A DNA stretch of 40,117 bases from Haplosporangium gracile (Eukaryota; Mortierellomycota; Mortierellomycetes; Mortierellales; Mortierellaceae). The notes below the pieces were generated by a model. It saw nothing but the letters and a program-made list of their open reading frames with translations, had not been told where the DNA came from and searched no databases. A program made the position numbers and the translations under genes. Location: contig JAAAUF010000301.1 of the NCBI GenBank assembly GCA_015499985.1, forward strand, positions 1,337-41,453. The letters are read 5' to 3'. The first letter of the stretch is position 1; each line of letters starts with the position of its first letter. Positions 1 to 10,091 of this stretch are shown here, in pieces.

Positions 1-302
1 TTTTTTTCTTTCTTCGTGTGGGCTGGGCTCGTCCTCTGCTTCTAGAGTTATTTTATTTTGCGAAATCTCACCGTTTTTACTTTTCCTTTTTCTTCTTCTT
101 CTTCTTCTTTACCCTCGTCTTTCTCACCCTTACCTCCTCCTCCCCCTCCTCTCCGCTTCTCTTCTTCTTCCTTCACCCTTCACCCTTCACCTCCCTCCCT
201 CCCTCCCTCATCTCTTCTCCTTCCCTCCTCCCCTTCTCTTTCTTTGTCCTTTCTCCTTGTCCTCCGTTCTGTCCCTAGGTCCTCCCTTCATCATCTTCCA
301 TC
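1..302 (+). promoter_or_regulatory. Pyrimidine-rich leader of the desaturase gene
   Basis: About 300 bases upstream of the desaturase ATG, dominated by C and T with TTC, CTTC and CCTC runs, especially from 75 to 290. Long CT-rich tracts before the start codon are seen at several other genes in this window, for example before the receptor kinase and the F-box gene, so they look like a general promoter or leader style here. No TATA box was recognised. Open frames here are low-complexity Ser/Pro/Phe translations and are not taken as coding. Confidence 0.4.
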
Positions 303-1769
303 ATGCCACCAGAGTCGACTTACGTCGAGCCCCAGACCAAGAAGAACATCATCTCGAAATCCCAACTCGAGGCAAGATGCAAGGCCGGTGAGATCCTCAT
401 CGTCGTCAACCAAAAGGTCTACAAGCTCGACAAGTGGATCAAGCATCACCCCGGTGGACAGCTCGCCATTCGCCACTGCATCGGTCGCGACTGTACAGAC
501 GAGGTCAAGGCGCTCCACCCGGACTATGTACTCGAAAAGAAAATCAAGTACTTTGAGATTGCCGACTATCTCCCCAGGGATTCCGACCCAGAGTTTGCAC
601 CTATTCTCGGCAACCCTGCCTCGCGGTCCAAGGAGGAGATCTTTGCCGCCCAGGAGGCTATTTACTCCAAGGCCTACCGCCGACTCGAGACCCGTCTGAG
701 GGACCAGCAGCTGTTCGAGACCAACTACATCAACTATGCCTGGGAATTCTCGCGCTATCTGACCCTTTTCACAATGGCGATTGTCCTCAACCTCTACGGA
801 ACTTGCACGATGCACTACATGGCATCGGCTCTCTGTCTGGCCATGTTCTGGCACCAGATCTCGTTCTTTGCTCACGACGCCGGCCACAACTCGATCACCC
901 ACAGCCTCGAGATCGACAACGGAATCGGTATCTTCTTGGCAGATTTCCTTGGCGGCCTCTCGATCGGATGGTGGAAAAAATCGCACTACGTCCACCACAT
1001 TGTCACCAACCACCCGATCCACGACCCCGATATTCAGCACTTGCCCTTCTTTGCCGTGACGACTCGCATCTTCAAGGGCTTCTTCTCGACCTACCATCAA
1101 AAGGAGATGGTCTTTGACCGGGCGGCCCAGTTCTTTGTCTCGTACCAGCACTATCTCTACTACCCCATCATGATGCTGGGCCGCTTCAACTTATACGTCC
1201 AGTCGATGACCTTCTTGGCCACGGAGCCCGTCTATCCTTACCGTAAGCAGGAGATTTTCGGTCTCTGCATCTACTGGACCTGGTACCCTTATTTTGTCAA
1301 GCAGCTCCCCACCTGGAACATGATTATCGCCTACATCTTTGTCTCGCACATGTTCACCTTCATGCTCCACGTCCAGATCACGCTCTCGCACTTCGGCATG
1401 TCGACCGAGGAGCTGGGCGATGCCGAGTCCTTTGCCGCAAAGATGCTCCGCACCACCATGGATGTCGACTGCCCGACCTGGTTGGACTGGTTCCACGGCG
1501 GTCTCCAGTTCCAGGCCATCCACCATCTGTTCCCACGCATGCCCCGCCACAACCTCCGTCGTGCCCAGCCCTTTGTCAGGGAGTTTTGCGACGAGGTCGG
1601 TCTGACCTACCACATTTATGGCTTTGCCAAGGGTAACAGTATCGTTTTATCGGCTCTCAAGGATGTCGCCGACCAAGTCGGCTTCTTTGTCGAGGTCGCC
1701 AAGCATGAGGCCAAGGAGTATATCGATGCCCAAAAGATTGTCCTTCCTGAGCTCAAGAAGGATCTGTAG
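303..1769 (+). CDS. Delta8-sphingolipid (cytochrome b5 fusion) desaturase
   Basis: A single-exon gene of 488 residues. An N-terminal cytochrome b5 domain carries the heme motif HPGG (residues 49-52) and is followed by a membrane fatty-acid desaturase domain. The three histidine boxes are HDAGH (191-195), HYVHH (228-232) and QAIHH (404-408). The Gln that opens the third box is typical of front-end desaturases. The wording of the third box and the following LFPRMPRHNLRR fits fungal long-chain-base Delta8 desaturases better than Delta6 or Delta5 fatty-acid desaturases. The expected reaction is insertion of a Delta8 double bond in the sphingoid base of ceramides, a step towards fungal glucosylceramides, in the ER. 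The C-terminus KKDL fits a dilysine ER-retrieval signal. The start is the first in-frame ATG and gives the full b5 domain. Family assignment is strong; substrate regiochemistry is inferred. Confidence 0.93.
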   Translation: MPPESTYVEPQTKKNIISKSQLEARCKAGEILIVVNQKVYKLDKWIKHHPGGQLAIRHCIGRDCTDEVKALHPDYVLEKKIKYFEIADYLPRDSDPEFAPILGNPASRSKEEIFAAQEAIYSKAYRRLETRLRDQQLFETNYINYAWEFSRYLTLFTMAIVLNLYGTCTMHYMASALCLAMFWHQISFFAHDAGHNSITHSLEIDNGIGIFLADFLGGLSIGWWKKSHYVHHIVTNHPIHDPDIQHLPFFAVTTRIFKGFFSTYHQKEMVFDRAAQFFVSYQHYLYYPIMMLGRFNLYVQSMTFLATEPVYPYRKQEIFGLCIYWTWYPYFVKQLPTWNMIIAYIFVSHMFTFMLHVQITLSHFGMSTEELGDAESFAAKMLRTTMDVDCPTWLDWFHGGLQFQAIHHLFPRMPRHNLRRAQPFVREFCDEVGLTYHIYGFAKGNSIVLSALKDVADQVGFFVEVAKHEAKEYIDAQKIVLPELKKDL

Positions 1770-1981
1770 ATATCAAAAGCTCTCAAATCGAGATCTCAGC
1801 AGTAGTAATCAACGACCAATCGACAACCACAACAACACCAGCAGCAAGGAAGGGGCGAACCGATGAAGGGAAACAGGCGATACCAAACAAACAGGATGGA
1901 TTTACTGTCCCCAGCGCCATTTCATTCACAACAACATCCGTCACTTTCTTACTCTCTTTTTTTTTCTTATCATTTTGCAAC

Positions 1982-1987
1982 AATAAA
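1982..1987 (+). terminator. Candidate poly(A) signal of the desaturase gene
   Basis: An exact AATAAA about 213 bases after the stop codon in AT-rich sequence. Position and sequence fit a fungal polyadenylation signal; use is inferred. Confidence 0.5.
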
Positions 1988-2447
1988 CAATACAGCCGAT
2001 ACCCTTATTTTTAAGTCGCTTTTGAAACCATTGTGAGAACACACGCAAGGAGAACAACAAACAGCCAAGGAAGAAAGACGATGAAGGGGGCGCGCGGGCT
2101 AAAAGGACTGGAGGCGGATGAAAAACGAAAAAAAGCGGGAGAACCAGCCAGCCGATGGTCTACGGGAGAACAGACTGACATGGGCGAGCTGTCTTCAATT
2201 TGTAGAACAATATCTATTTTTGACATGGGAGTCCAGCCCAATAGACCAAACACTCACCACTCATTGAACCACAGCCTCACTTGGACAAAGTGGGATGATA
2301 CTCTCCAATGTTCCGTTTTGTTGGACCTTATCGATTATTCTCTCTGTCTTGTTTAATGTAAGGCGTGGCTCACTATTTGTTTGTTTTTTTTTCTCAGGCT
2401 TTCAGGGTCGAAAAAATAAGTGAGTTGGAAAGCTGGATTTTGTGAGA

Positions 2448-2469
2448 GGGGGGGGGGGGGGGGGGGGGG
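2448..2469. repeat. Poly(G) homopolymer, 22 bases
   Basis: An uninterrupted run of 22 G between the convergent desaturase and PEX5 genes, in otherwise AT-rich DNA. Such a tract can form quadruplex structures and is prone to length error in sequencing, so its exact length should be treated with caution. Confidence 0.9.
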
Positions 2470-3006
2470 TTTGTTGGTTCCCGTGTGCAGCGTGTACTCC
2501 AGCCGTGCTTCTGGCCCTTGTATATCTCTTTTACTTGGCCAATTTTCAATTGAAAAAATGTTTGACCCTGTCATTTTCCCCCGTTTCTATCTTTCTAGTC
2601 CTCCTCTTCCCTTTCTTTTTTGTTTGTTCACGTTCTTCATCTTCTCCCCTCCCTTTCTACTGTACACGCCTACTCGCCCCCTTGCTTTGTCAATCAAATT
2701 CGACTTCACATGTGTCGCGTATCATGTTCGTCTCTTTCCTAACAATTTACCCTTTTCAGAGCTGTCACCCTGAGAAATGAAAATGACAACCTGGTAGTGC
2801 TACGCCATTTTCGAGGATTCTTTGGTATTATTTTTTTTAGTACTTTAGATTATAGAAGTTATTGAAGTAGTTTACAAGGCTTGCTAGCTTGGGGTCTAAA
2901 TTACGGGCAAAGAAATACAAACGGCAATTGGACCCACTCTTTTTTTTTTTTTCTTTCTTTCTCATCCTTTCTTGGATGGCTCTCTTTTTTTTTCTTTGGT
3001 CAAACT

Positions 3007-5473
3007 CTAAAACTCAAACTCGTTACGGAATTGGTTAATGTCTGCCCCAACAACAGCACGCTCCGAGAGATCGCTACGGTTCATCATCATAAAAGTCCGG
3101 CGAAGGGTCTCCCACAGGTTGCCACTGACATTGACTGATCCATCTCCTCCGCCACCCTCACCATCGGCCTGGTGCATGCTCAATGCACCCAACAGATGCT
3201 CAGCCGCCTCTTTGTGGCACCCGATGTTGATACACGAGACTCCCAAGTTGTAACGGGCACGGACAAACGACGGCTTGATCTCGAGAGCCTTGTGGTACGC
3301 CTCGATCGCATCCTCACTCCGTCCACTGTTGGCCAGAGTAGCTCCCAAACGGTTCCACAACAAATAGTCGCCAGGTCGGACCTTGAGACCAGCCACGAAG
3401 CAGTCGACTGCCTTCTCGTATTCGCCGCTACCATAGAACAACACTCCGAGACCGACCTGGAGATCTGCGTCCATATCAGCACCATTGGCGCCATTGCGAA
3501 CGGCCTGCAGATACAGGTCTGTGACACGTCCATGAGTCTCCCAGGAACTGATGGACGAGGCAGGAGGTCCATTGGCAGCAACAACATCGGGGTATTTTGT
3601 CGCCAGCCACTTCTCCAATGTCAAGTAAGCCTGGTGATCGTATCCTTCGTTCGTGTAACTGACAGCGAGGTTCTGATGTGGAGAACGAATTGAAAAATTA
3701 TGCAACAGAAAAAGTATAAGCAAATTAATCCGTGCAAGGAGTATCAAACGACAAGGCAACGGACACACACACACACACACACACACACATGTGACAATAT
3801 TAATAAAACGGAGACTGCTTCTTACCATGTAAGCATCCAAGTTGCTAGCATCAACCTGAACAGCTCTCTCGAGGGCGCGGATGGCAGGCTCCTCTTTCTC
3901 ATTTTGGGCCTGAACATTACCGAGCATCATCCAGGCGCGACTATTGGAATCATTCTGCTGTACAGCGGCCTCAAATGCCAAGGCAGCCTCCGAAAGACTG
4001 CCACCTTCCTCTGTCAGACGAATACCCTCGGCCATAGGATCGGGATGGGTCAAGTAGTGGTTGTTGGGCTCGAACTGGTAGGGTCCCAGCTGAGGGGCGA
4101 TAACAGCATTGAGATCTGAAAACTCGGTCTCCCAGCTGGAGGGATCGTCCAAAATATTCTGTACATCCTCTGAGTCAGTCAGATTGTCCTTGAGTGTATT
4201 CCAGAGATCCTCGAGCTGCTCATGCTCGTCAAAGTTGATGGGGTTGGCAGTGGCTGCCTCACCGTCGCGCTGGGCGGCCTCGAACTGAGCCTCCCATGAA
4301 GCCTGGTTAGCATCAACTGCCCGTCCCTTGCCCTTGCCCTCTACTAAAGCGAACTCGTTAGCCCAGTCAAAGTTCTTTTGGAACGCGGCCTCAAACTCTG
4401 CTGGCATATCGCCGACGACATGCTCACGCTGCATGAACTCTTCCTGCCATTCTATAATGTCAAAAACGAAAGCATGCAAAAACGAGATCTAGTCAGTATT
4501 ATATGCGAGCACTTATCAATAAATTTGCTTACTGTGTATTGAGAAGGTTTTCAGCAGACAATGACAACAGTAACTGTACATACCATGGGGAGGAGCTTGA
4601 TGTTGTTGGAAAGCGGCTGAGAAGGCAGCTTCTTCTTCTGGGTTCAACTCGAAAAGGCGAGCGCCCTGCTGATGTCCTTGGAACTCCTGCGACCAGTCAC
4701 CGCCTAGATTATTGTTCAATTGAAAAATGATTCATGCATATAAGTAAGAGAGCACTGTGAGAAAAAATCAACAAGGCGACATGGCCGGTAATGATCGGCG
4801 TCGACCAGTTCCTTGACTTTACCTGCAAACCCGGGAGCGTGGTGCATAGCAGACAGTTCCTGGCGCATGTCGTTGAATCTGAACGAACCGGGATCTCCCT
4901 GTTGGTTCTCCTGTTGGAAGAACTCGTCCAAAAGCTAAAAAAGTGTTGTGAGCGGGTCGGTTGAAGTTAGGATAGGTTCTCCGTCACATGTTCAGGGCGA
5001 TCATTGGACTGTGGTGAACAAATGCTGCTAGAAAGCAACGACTGTTTCTTGATTGCTTTTTATGGGTTTCCTGCCAAGGATCTTTACCTGTTGATCGTCA
5101 CCGCCCATGACGGGGCGTGCTGTGCGCATGGATGGACCCGAGGCTTGTGGGGCATTTCCGAAGCGTTCCTGATCGTGTGCAATTTGTAAAGAAAGAAAAA
5201 AAAAGCGAGATAACGTTAGTTTTGTGGTACTTTTTTTTGGGACATAATCGAGGCATACATGGACTGTTAAACGACAGCGGCGATGAGGCAAGAAGGAGGA
5301 GATAGGGGCCCATGTCCTGGCTCACGATGCTGCGTACTATCCCGACGAGTAGCTGTTCTCTGTTACTTTACCCTTTGCAACGAGGTGTTCTGGTCGAAGT
5401 GCTTTGTGAACTGGCGCATTGCGTTTCCGCTTGTGGAGCACTCAGCTCCGGAGACCATGCTCTGGAATGCCAT
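3007..5473 (-). CDS. PEX5: PEX5, peroxisomal targeting signal 1 receptor
   Basis: Six exons on the minus strand (5473-5372, 5168-5088, 4934-4823, 4703-4584, 4451-3826, 3672-3007) give 568 residues with every junction in frame and GT-AG ends. PEX5 binds the C-terminal SKL-type signal of matrix proteins in the cytosol and delivers them to the peroxisomal docking complex. The N-terminus has the conserved Cys (Cys12, in SGAECS) used for ubiquitin-dependent export. The middle carries WxxxF/Y docking motifs: DWSQEF (about 101-106), EWQEEF (139-144), then DWANEF, SWEAQF and SWETEF. From about residue 265 to the end there are tetratricopeptide repeats, including a clear NLAVSYTNEG repeat at the exon 5/6 junction. 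The length is usual for fungi. No PTS2-type PEX7-binding segment was recognised. Intron 5 contains a (GT)n microsatellite. The gene faces COP1 head to head. Confidence 0.95.
3763..3788. repeat. (AC)13 microsatellite in PEX5 intron 5
   Basis: A 26-base AC dinucleotide repeat; it reads as GT on the coding strand of PEX5. It lies inside the 153-base intron between exons 5 and 6. Confidence 0.9.
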
Positions 5474-6426
5474 TATAGGTGTGAGTGTGAGTGGTAAAGA
5501 AGTGGGGCGGTGTAGGAAAAGGAATAGAAGAGCGATGGGGACAAGAGAAAAGTAAAGCGAAAAGAAAAGGAAGTAAAAAGAAGAAATAAGAAAAGAAGGG
5601 CAAAGAAGGGAAGGGCCAAGGCGGGGAGCAGTGTGTTCACTTTGTCACAAAATGAGAGGTGGGTCGCACTCCACCTTCTTCCACCACACCTTCCTCCGGG
5701 CCGTGGGTGTAAGGTTTTGATTTGCCTTCGACCGATTGGTCAGAGTCACGTGCACATGCCACAGTGTAATTTGCCCTCACCCCCATGAAAGAGGAACGAA
5801 GACAGTGAAGAAAAGAGCCGGTGCGTCCGACTCAAGGCACTTGTCGATCATGGTCGCCAGGATAAAGGACATCCGAGGTGATCAGGGAGTAAGACAAGAA
5901 AAAATAGGAGATAGTAACAATCCTGCATCCGTGTCCGCATATCCATAGACAGAGAAGCAGACAGGCAAACAAAGTCTGGCAGGTGGACCTGGATGTTGTA
6001 CGTTTTGTAAAAATGATAATTTGCCACCGTTTTGGCTCTTCCTGCGTTGGCCTTTTTTTCTTTTTCGTACTTCATTTCTTCTCCACACCCATTGTTAATT
6101 CCTCACTCTCACTCTCTAGTTTCTTATTCACAACAGACACAGGAAAACTCTCACACATATACATATATACACATACACACATAATCATACTCCACTCTTC
6201 TTCTTCCCTGCACCATCCCGCTCATTCAACCACTCCTCTTCTCGGCCTCTCCTTTGCGCAGACCATAATAAGGATCGTATATATTGCTTCCTAAAGGTCA
6301 CTCCGCTCAGCCTAAGGGTCTTACACTGTCTTACCCCTTCACATCACAACAGAACAATAATTGATCTTTAGCTTCAACTACATCAAAGACAACACAACAC
6401 AACTATACAACACAACAGCAACAAAG
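5474..6426. promoter_or_regulatory. Divergent promoter region between PEX5 and COP1
   Basis: Roughly 950 bases separate the two start codons. The PEX5 side is purine-rich on the plus strand (pyrimidine-rich on the coding strand) from about 5510 to 5630. A CCAAT box on the minus strand (around 5724-5730) lies about 17 bases from a CACGTG palindrome (5747-5752). The COP1 side has a CT-rich then CA-rich leader with a short (TA/CA) run near 6155-6180. No credible coding frame was found. Confidence 0.5.
5747..5752. promoter_or_regulatory. CACGTG E-box next to a CCAAT box
   Basis: An exact CACGTG palindrome, the binding core of bHLH factors, lies about 275 bases upstream of the PEX5 ATG with an inverted CCAAT (ATTGG) just to its left. 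Co-occurrence of these two cores is a plausible control site, but each core is short and function is inferred. Confidence 0.3.
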
Positions 6427-9400
6427 ATGTCTTCAGCAGACAGCAATGCCGGCTCTCAAGACCTTGCCAACAACAACAGCAACAATAGCACTAATAACAA
6501 CAACAGCAGCAGCATTCCCAGTCAAGATGCTGACCTCTCACTCATAATTACATCCACCAACGACAACAACAGCAACAGCAGCCTCTTGGCTTCCGATACC
6601 CCTGGTATAAGCAATGCAAGCAGTACCAACAATAGCGCCAGCAGCAGTCCAAGGTCTGTCGTGCGCAAGCGCCAACGCTTAACGTCGTCTAGAGTTATCA
6701 GTGCTCTTGATGGATATCCTGCTGGCAGCAGCTCAACGTCCTCCACCTCTAGTGGATCTTTTGACAAGCGATCGACTTTGGGCCCACTTTTAGCCGACCG
6801 AATATCAAGTTTGTCAAGCGACTTTCATTGGTAGGCCTACAGCATTATCTCTTGTTCACGAAGCAACTTTTAGCTTTCTTGATTGTCTTTGGTTCGTTTC
6901 GATTCTCGGCCATCACTCGTTTGATTTGCTTACAAGGTTGTATGTTTGTGTATCATCATGGTTCATGTCTAGCCCTATCTGCCTGAGTCTCATCAAAGAA
7001 GTTTTCATGACACGCTGTGGCCACTCGTTCTGGTAAGTTGACAAGTAAAAGCAATTACACAGCGTAAACCAAAAAAAAAGCAAAAAGCCGAAACGGCCAA
7101 CTCTCTAACAGCGTTCGTCACCCCCCACGCACTCATACGTTCGATATTTTGAAATTAATCATGGTTTTGTAGCTACTCCTGCATTGTGCAACACCTTCGC
7201 GACAAGCAAGACTGTCCTGTCTGCCGAGGGGCACTGACACGGGACCAGATCTTTCCTAACTTTTCACGTAAGTGACAATCCAACCCGTAGAAAGACACAG
7301 CAGATCTCACTGGAAGAGATTTTTTTTTCTCGGCGCACACTAACTCCTAGGAGAACAAAAAGAGAGATCAAAGAAAAGGGGAAGAAAGGATAACAGGTGT
7401 AGCCATTGCATAGGAAACGAACGCTTTACTAATCAAATTTTCCCATTTGATTAGTAAACAATATATTCGAACGCTCCGCTGGACTTTTGGACGATGTCGA
7501 TGTGGCTGAGCCGAGATCCAAGTCGCGGCATGATATCTTGAATCAAAACGATTACACTTCCGAAGGTATATCTGTCGATGCTGCCTTTGCCTCAGGATTC
7601 AATTTCGCCGAAATAAGTATCACAGCGCACCTTAGCACCCATTGAACTAAACGTATCGAATCTTTTGCATTCACATTCTAGAAATCGACAACATGCTGTC
7701 GACTTTGAAGGCGAAAAAGCGTAAACTGGAGGCCCACAGCAAGCAAGTTGAGCTTGAAGTTCTTCTGTACTTCTTGAGGAACACCAGAGCAGAGAAGCAG
7801 GAGGCAAGTTCACCGTCAGGGACTGAATACTTCGCCATTGTTGATTATTGCAGAACACATTTGCAGCACGTCCTAACCTCCAGCCTTTCTTTTTACATTT
7901 AGGCTAAGCGACGACTTGAGGCGCAGATCGAGTGCTTAGACGAGGATGTCAGGAAGGCTGAAAAGAAGCTGGACGTCTTGAAGCAGTATAGTGGCTTCCA
8001 AGCAGTGACTAGAAGCCTTGAAGACGAGGAAGAAGAACTGCTTGACGGCTTGGGTGTCTTGGGAGGAGTCCAGGTGCCCAACGAAGTGTCAGAGGAAGAA
8101 GATGAGGCTGTGCCTCCTCAGACTGGTTCCAAGAGGAGTCATTCTGTAAGACTCGCCGACTTGAGTTATTTTCGATGAGCTAGACTTGTTTTGCATGTCA
8201 CACTCGTGAAGTTATATTCTAAGCTGGAGTCTTCTGATTCGTTTTCTACAACATAGCAATTGGAACGCGAGACAAGTGGCGACGAAAAGATTGCAGGAAG
8301 AGTTACGCCGGAAGCCAACATGCAAATCCTCAAGATTTCAAAACAAGTCAATTTCAACAAGAAGCGTGTGGCGGAACACTTTGAAGACTTGCAGCGATGC
8401 TACTTTGACTTCTCTCTCGCCTGTAAGTCAAGTAGATAGTAGACCTTGTTGCGGTATTCAGACTTGACTGTTTGATGACATGTTTACTTTTACTAATTTG
8501 CTCCGCATTATTTTTGGATATTGATAATTCTAGCTGATACAAGACGAGAGTCTGGGCTTTCGAGTTTTTGCTCGACCATCTCCAAGTTTACCAAGTTCTC
8601 CCACTTTGAGCACGTCAATACGCTGCGCTATGGCGATATCTACAATACTTCATCGATTGTTTCTTCGATGGAGTTTGATCGGGACGATGAGTACTTTGCA
8701 ACGGCGGGCGTGACTAAGAAGATCAAGATCTTTGAGTATGGCTGCATCGAAAAGTCAGGACTTGCAGGAACCAGTCTTAGGGAGGATGATCCGACAGAGA
8801 CTTATGAGACTGGTAGTTCACTGTCGCGCCCGTCCCGATATAGTTCTAACAAGAAGCCGATCACCTCAGTTCTTCATTATCCAGTGCGAGAGATGATGTG
8901 CAGGAGCAAGATCAGGTACAGCATTTGTTCGGCGCCAACCGTCGATGCTTTCAATTAATGGAGAACATTTCGTAATTCAGCAAGCTAACAACGCTTTCGT
9001 TCTCCAACTGGCGTGCTATAGTTGCTTGTCATGGAACTCGTACATCAAGTCACAAATAGCTAGCTCGGACTACGAGGGCATTGTGTCGTTGTGGGATGCA
9101 CAGACAGGGGTCAATACGCTCAACTACGACGAGCACGAGAAGCGAGCATGGAGTGTCGATTTCTCACGGACAGACCCAACACGCTTGGCGAGCGGTAGTG
9201 ACGACACCAAGGTCAAGATCTGGTCAACCAACCACAAGGCGTCTGTTTGCACGATTGTGAGCAAGGCAAACATTTGCTGCGTCAAGTTCAACCCGGAGAG
9301 CAGCAATCACATTGCATTTGGAAGCGCGGATCACCACATTCACTATTATGACTTACGCAAGGCCAGTGAACCGCTGTTTGTGTTCAAGGGTCATCGGAAG

Positions 9401-9889
9401 GCGGTCTCGTATGTCAAATTTTTAAGCAGAGATGAACTTGTTTCGGCGTCGACGGACAGCACGCTTAAGCTGTGGAGTACTCAGAGGATGAACTGTGCAA
9501 GGACTTTTGTGGGCCATGTGAACGAGAAAAACTTTGTTGGGCTGAGCGCGTCGGGCGACTGGATCTCCTGTGGAAGCGAGAACAATGCCGTGTACACCTA
9601 CTACAAGGAGCTCCGCGACCCCGTCATCACCGTCAAATTTGGCAACTCGAACCCTGTCACTGTAAGTACCAAGCGTCCTTTGTTGATTGTTTACTTTCCA
9701 TTTGCTGTCTATGTGGACCAAATAATTGATAGTGTTTTGATCTTATCTCGATCGATATAGGGCGAAGACACAGCGGATGAAGACCCATCTCAGTTTGTAA
9801 GCTCTGTCTGTTGGAAGAAGAACACGTCGAACAACATCCTTCTTGCAGCCAACAGCACTGGTGTCATCAAAGTCCTCGAGCTTGTTTAA
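6427..9889 (+). CDS. COP1: COP1-like RING / coiled-coil / WD40 ubiquitin ligase
   Basis: Ten exons (6427-6830, 6973-7032, 7173-7267, 7455-7616, 7682-7803, 7903-8145, 8257-8422, 8534-8915, 9022-9661, 9761-9889) give 800 residues in frame. Residues 1-130 are low complexity, rich in Ser and Asn, with a basic RKRQR stretch near 80 that may be a nuclear signal. The C3HC4 RING is complete: Cys135, Cys138, Cys150, His152, Cys155, Cys158, Cys169, Cys172. A coiled coil follows at about 242-310, then a linker. From about residue 450 to the end a seven-bladed WD40 propeller carries COP1-type wording such as [12 protein letters not shown] and [11 protein letters not shown]1 ligases ubiquitinate transcription factors that dock on the propeller. 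Intron 5 uses a GC donor (7804-7805), and intron 3 has a perfect hairpin over its acceptor. Plant and animal COP1 share this exact domain order, which separates it from other RING or WD40 proteins. The fungal substrates are unknown. Confidence 0.93.
7425..7458 (+). repeat. Perfect 14-bp hairpin over the 3' splice site of COP1 intron 3
   Basis: The arms at 7425-7438 and 7445-7458 are exact reverse complements separated by a 6-base loop (TTTCCC). The left arm contains ACTAATC, a good match to a branch-point consensus. The right arm contains the GATTAG acceptor, whose AG is at 7453-7454, and the first four bases of exon 4. In the pre-mRNA the stem would therefore pair branch point with acceptor. 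The pairing is seen directly; a regulatory role is inference. Confidence 0.8.
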
Positions 9890-9948
9890 GCTCTACAGTT
9901 CAGATTTCTTTCAGAGTTATATGTGTTCGAAAAATGCCATGCAATGCT

Positions 9949-9954
9949 TTTATT
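9949..9954 (-). terminator. Candidate poly(A) signal of RRP6
   Basis: AATAAA on the minus strand about 140 bases past the RRP6 stop. It lies left of the COP1 candidate signal, so if both are used the two convergent transcripts overlap in their 3' ends. Confidence 0.35.
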
Positions 9955-10021
9955 CTATTTTTTCCTTTTTTGGCTTTTGCTTTTTTTTTTTTTTTCTTTT
10001 TTCTTTTTCTTCTCAAATATG

Positions 10022-10027
10022 AATAAA
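10022..10027 (+). terminator. Candidate poly(A) signal of COP1
   Basis: An exact AATAAA 133 bases after the COP1 stop, preceded by a long T-rich stretch and followed within 65 bases by the end of RRP6 on the other strand. Confidence 0.5.
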
Positions 10028-10091
10028 GCTAACCTCGCAAGATGATAAGAAAAAAAAAGAGAAGAGGCCTCTTTATGAAAAGACAAAGAGT

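Larger units (their letters stand above)
1770..3006. other. Intergenic region between convergent desaturase and PEX5 genes
   Basis: This stretch holds the 3' flank of the desaturase with an AATAAA, then AT-rich DNA, a 22-G homopolymer and T-rich stretches downstream of PEX5. No reading frame has recognisable domains or plausible codon use; the Pro- and Gly-run frames are translations of the G tract. Confidence 0.6.

Noticed and set aside
291..1151. 286-codon minus-strand frame opposite the desaturase
   Set aside because: It mirrors the codon bias of the real single-exon gene, whose histidine boxes and heme motif are unmistakable.
2543..2556. TTTTCAATTGAAAA palindrome
   Set aside because: It is AT-rich and short; CAATTG-centred palindromes occur elsewhere in the window (near 4719) and have no gene context here.
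5657..5676. Short inverted repeat AGGTGG/CCACCT in the PEX5 promoter
   Set aside because: Six-base arms with an eight-base loop are expected by chance in a window of this size.
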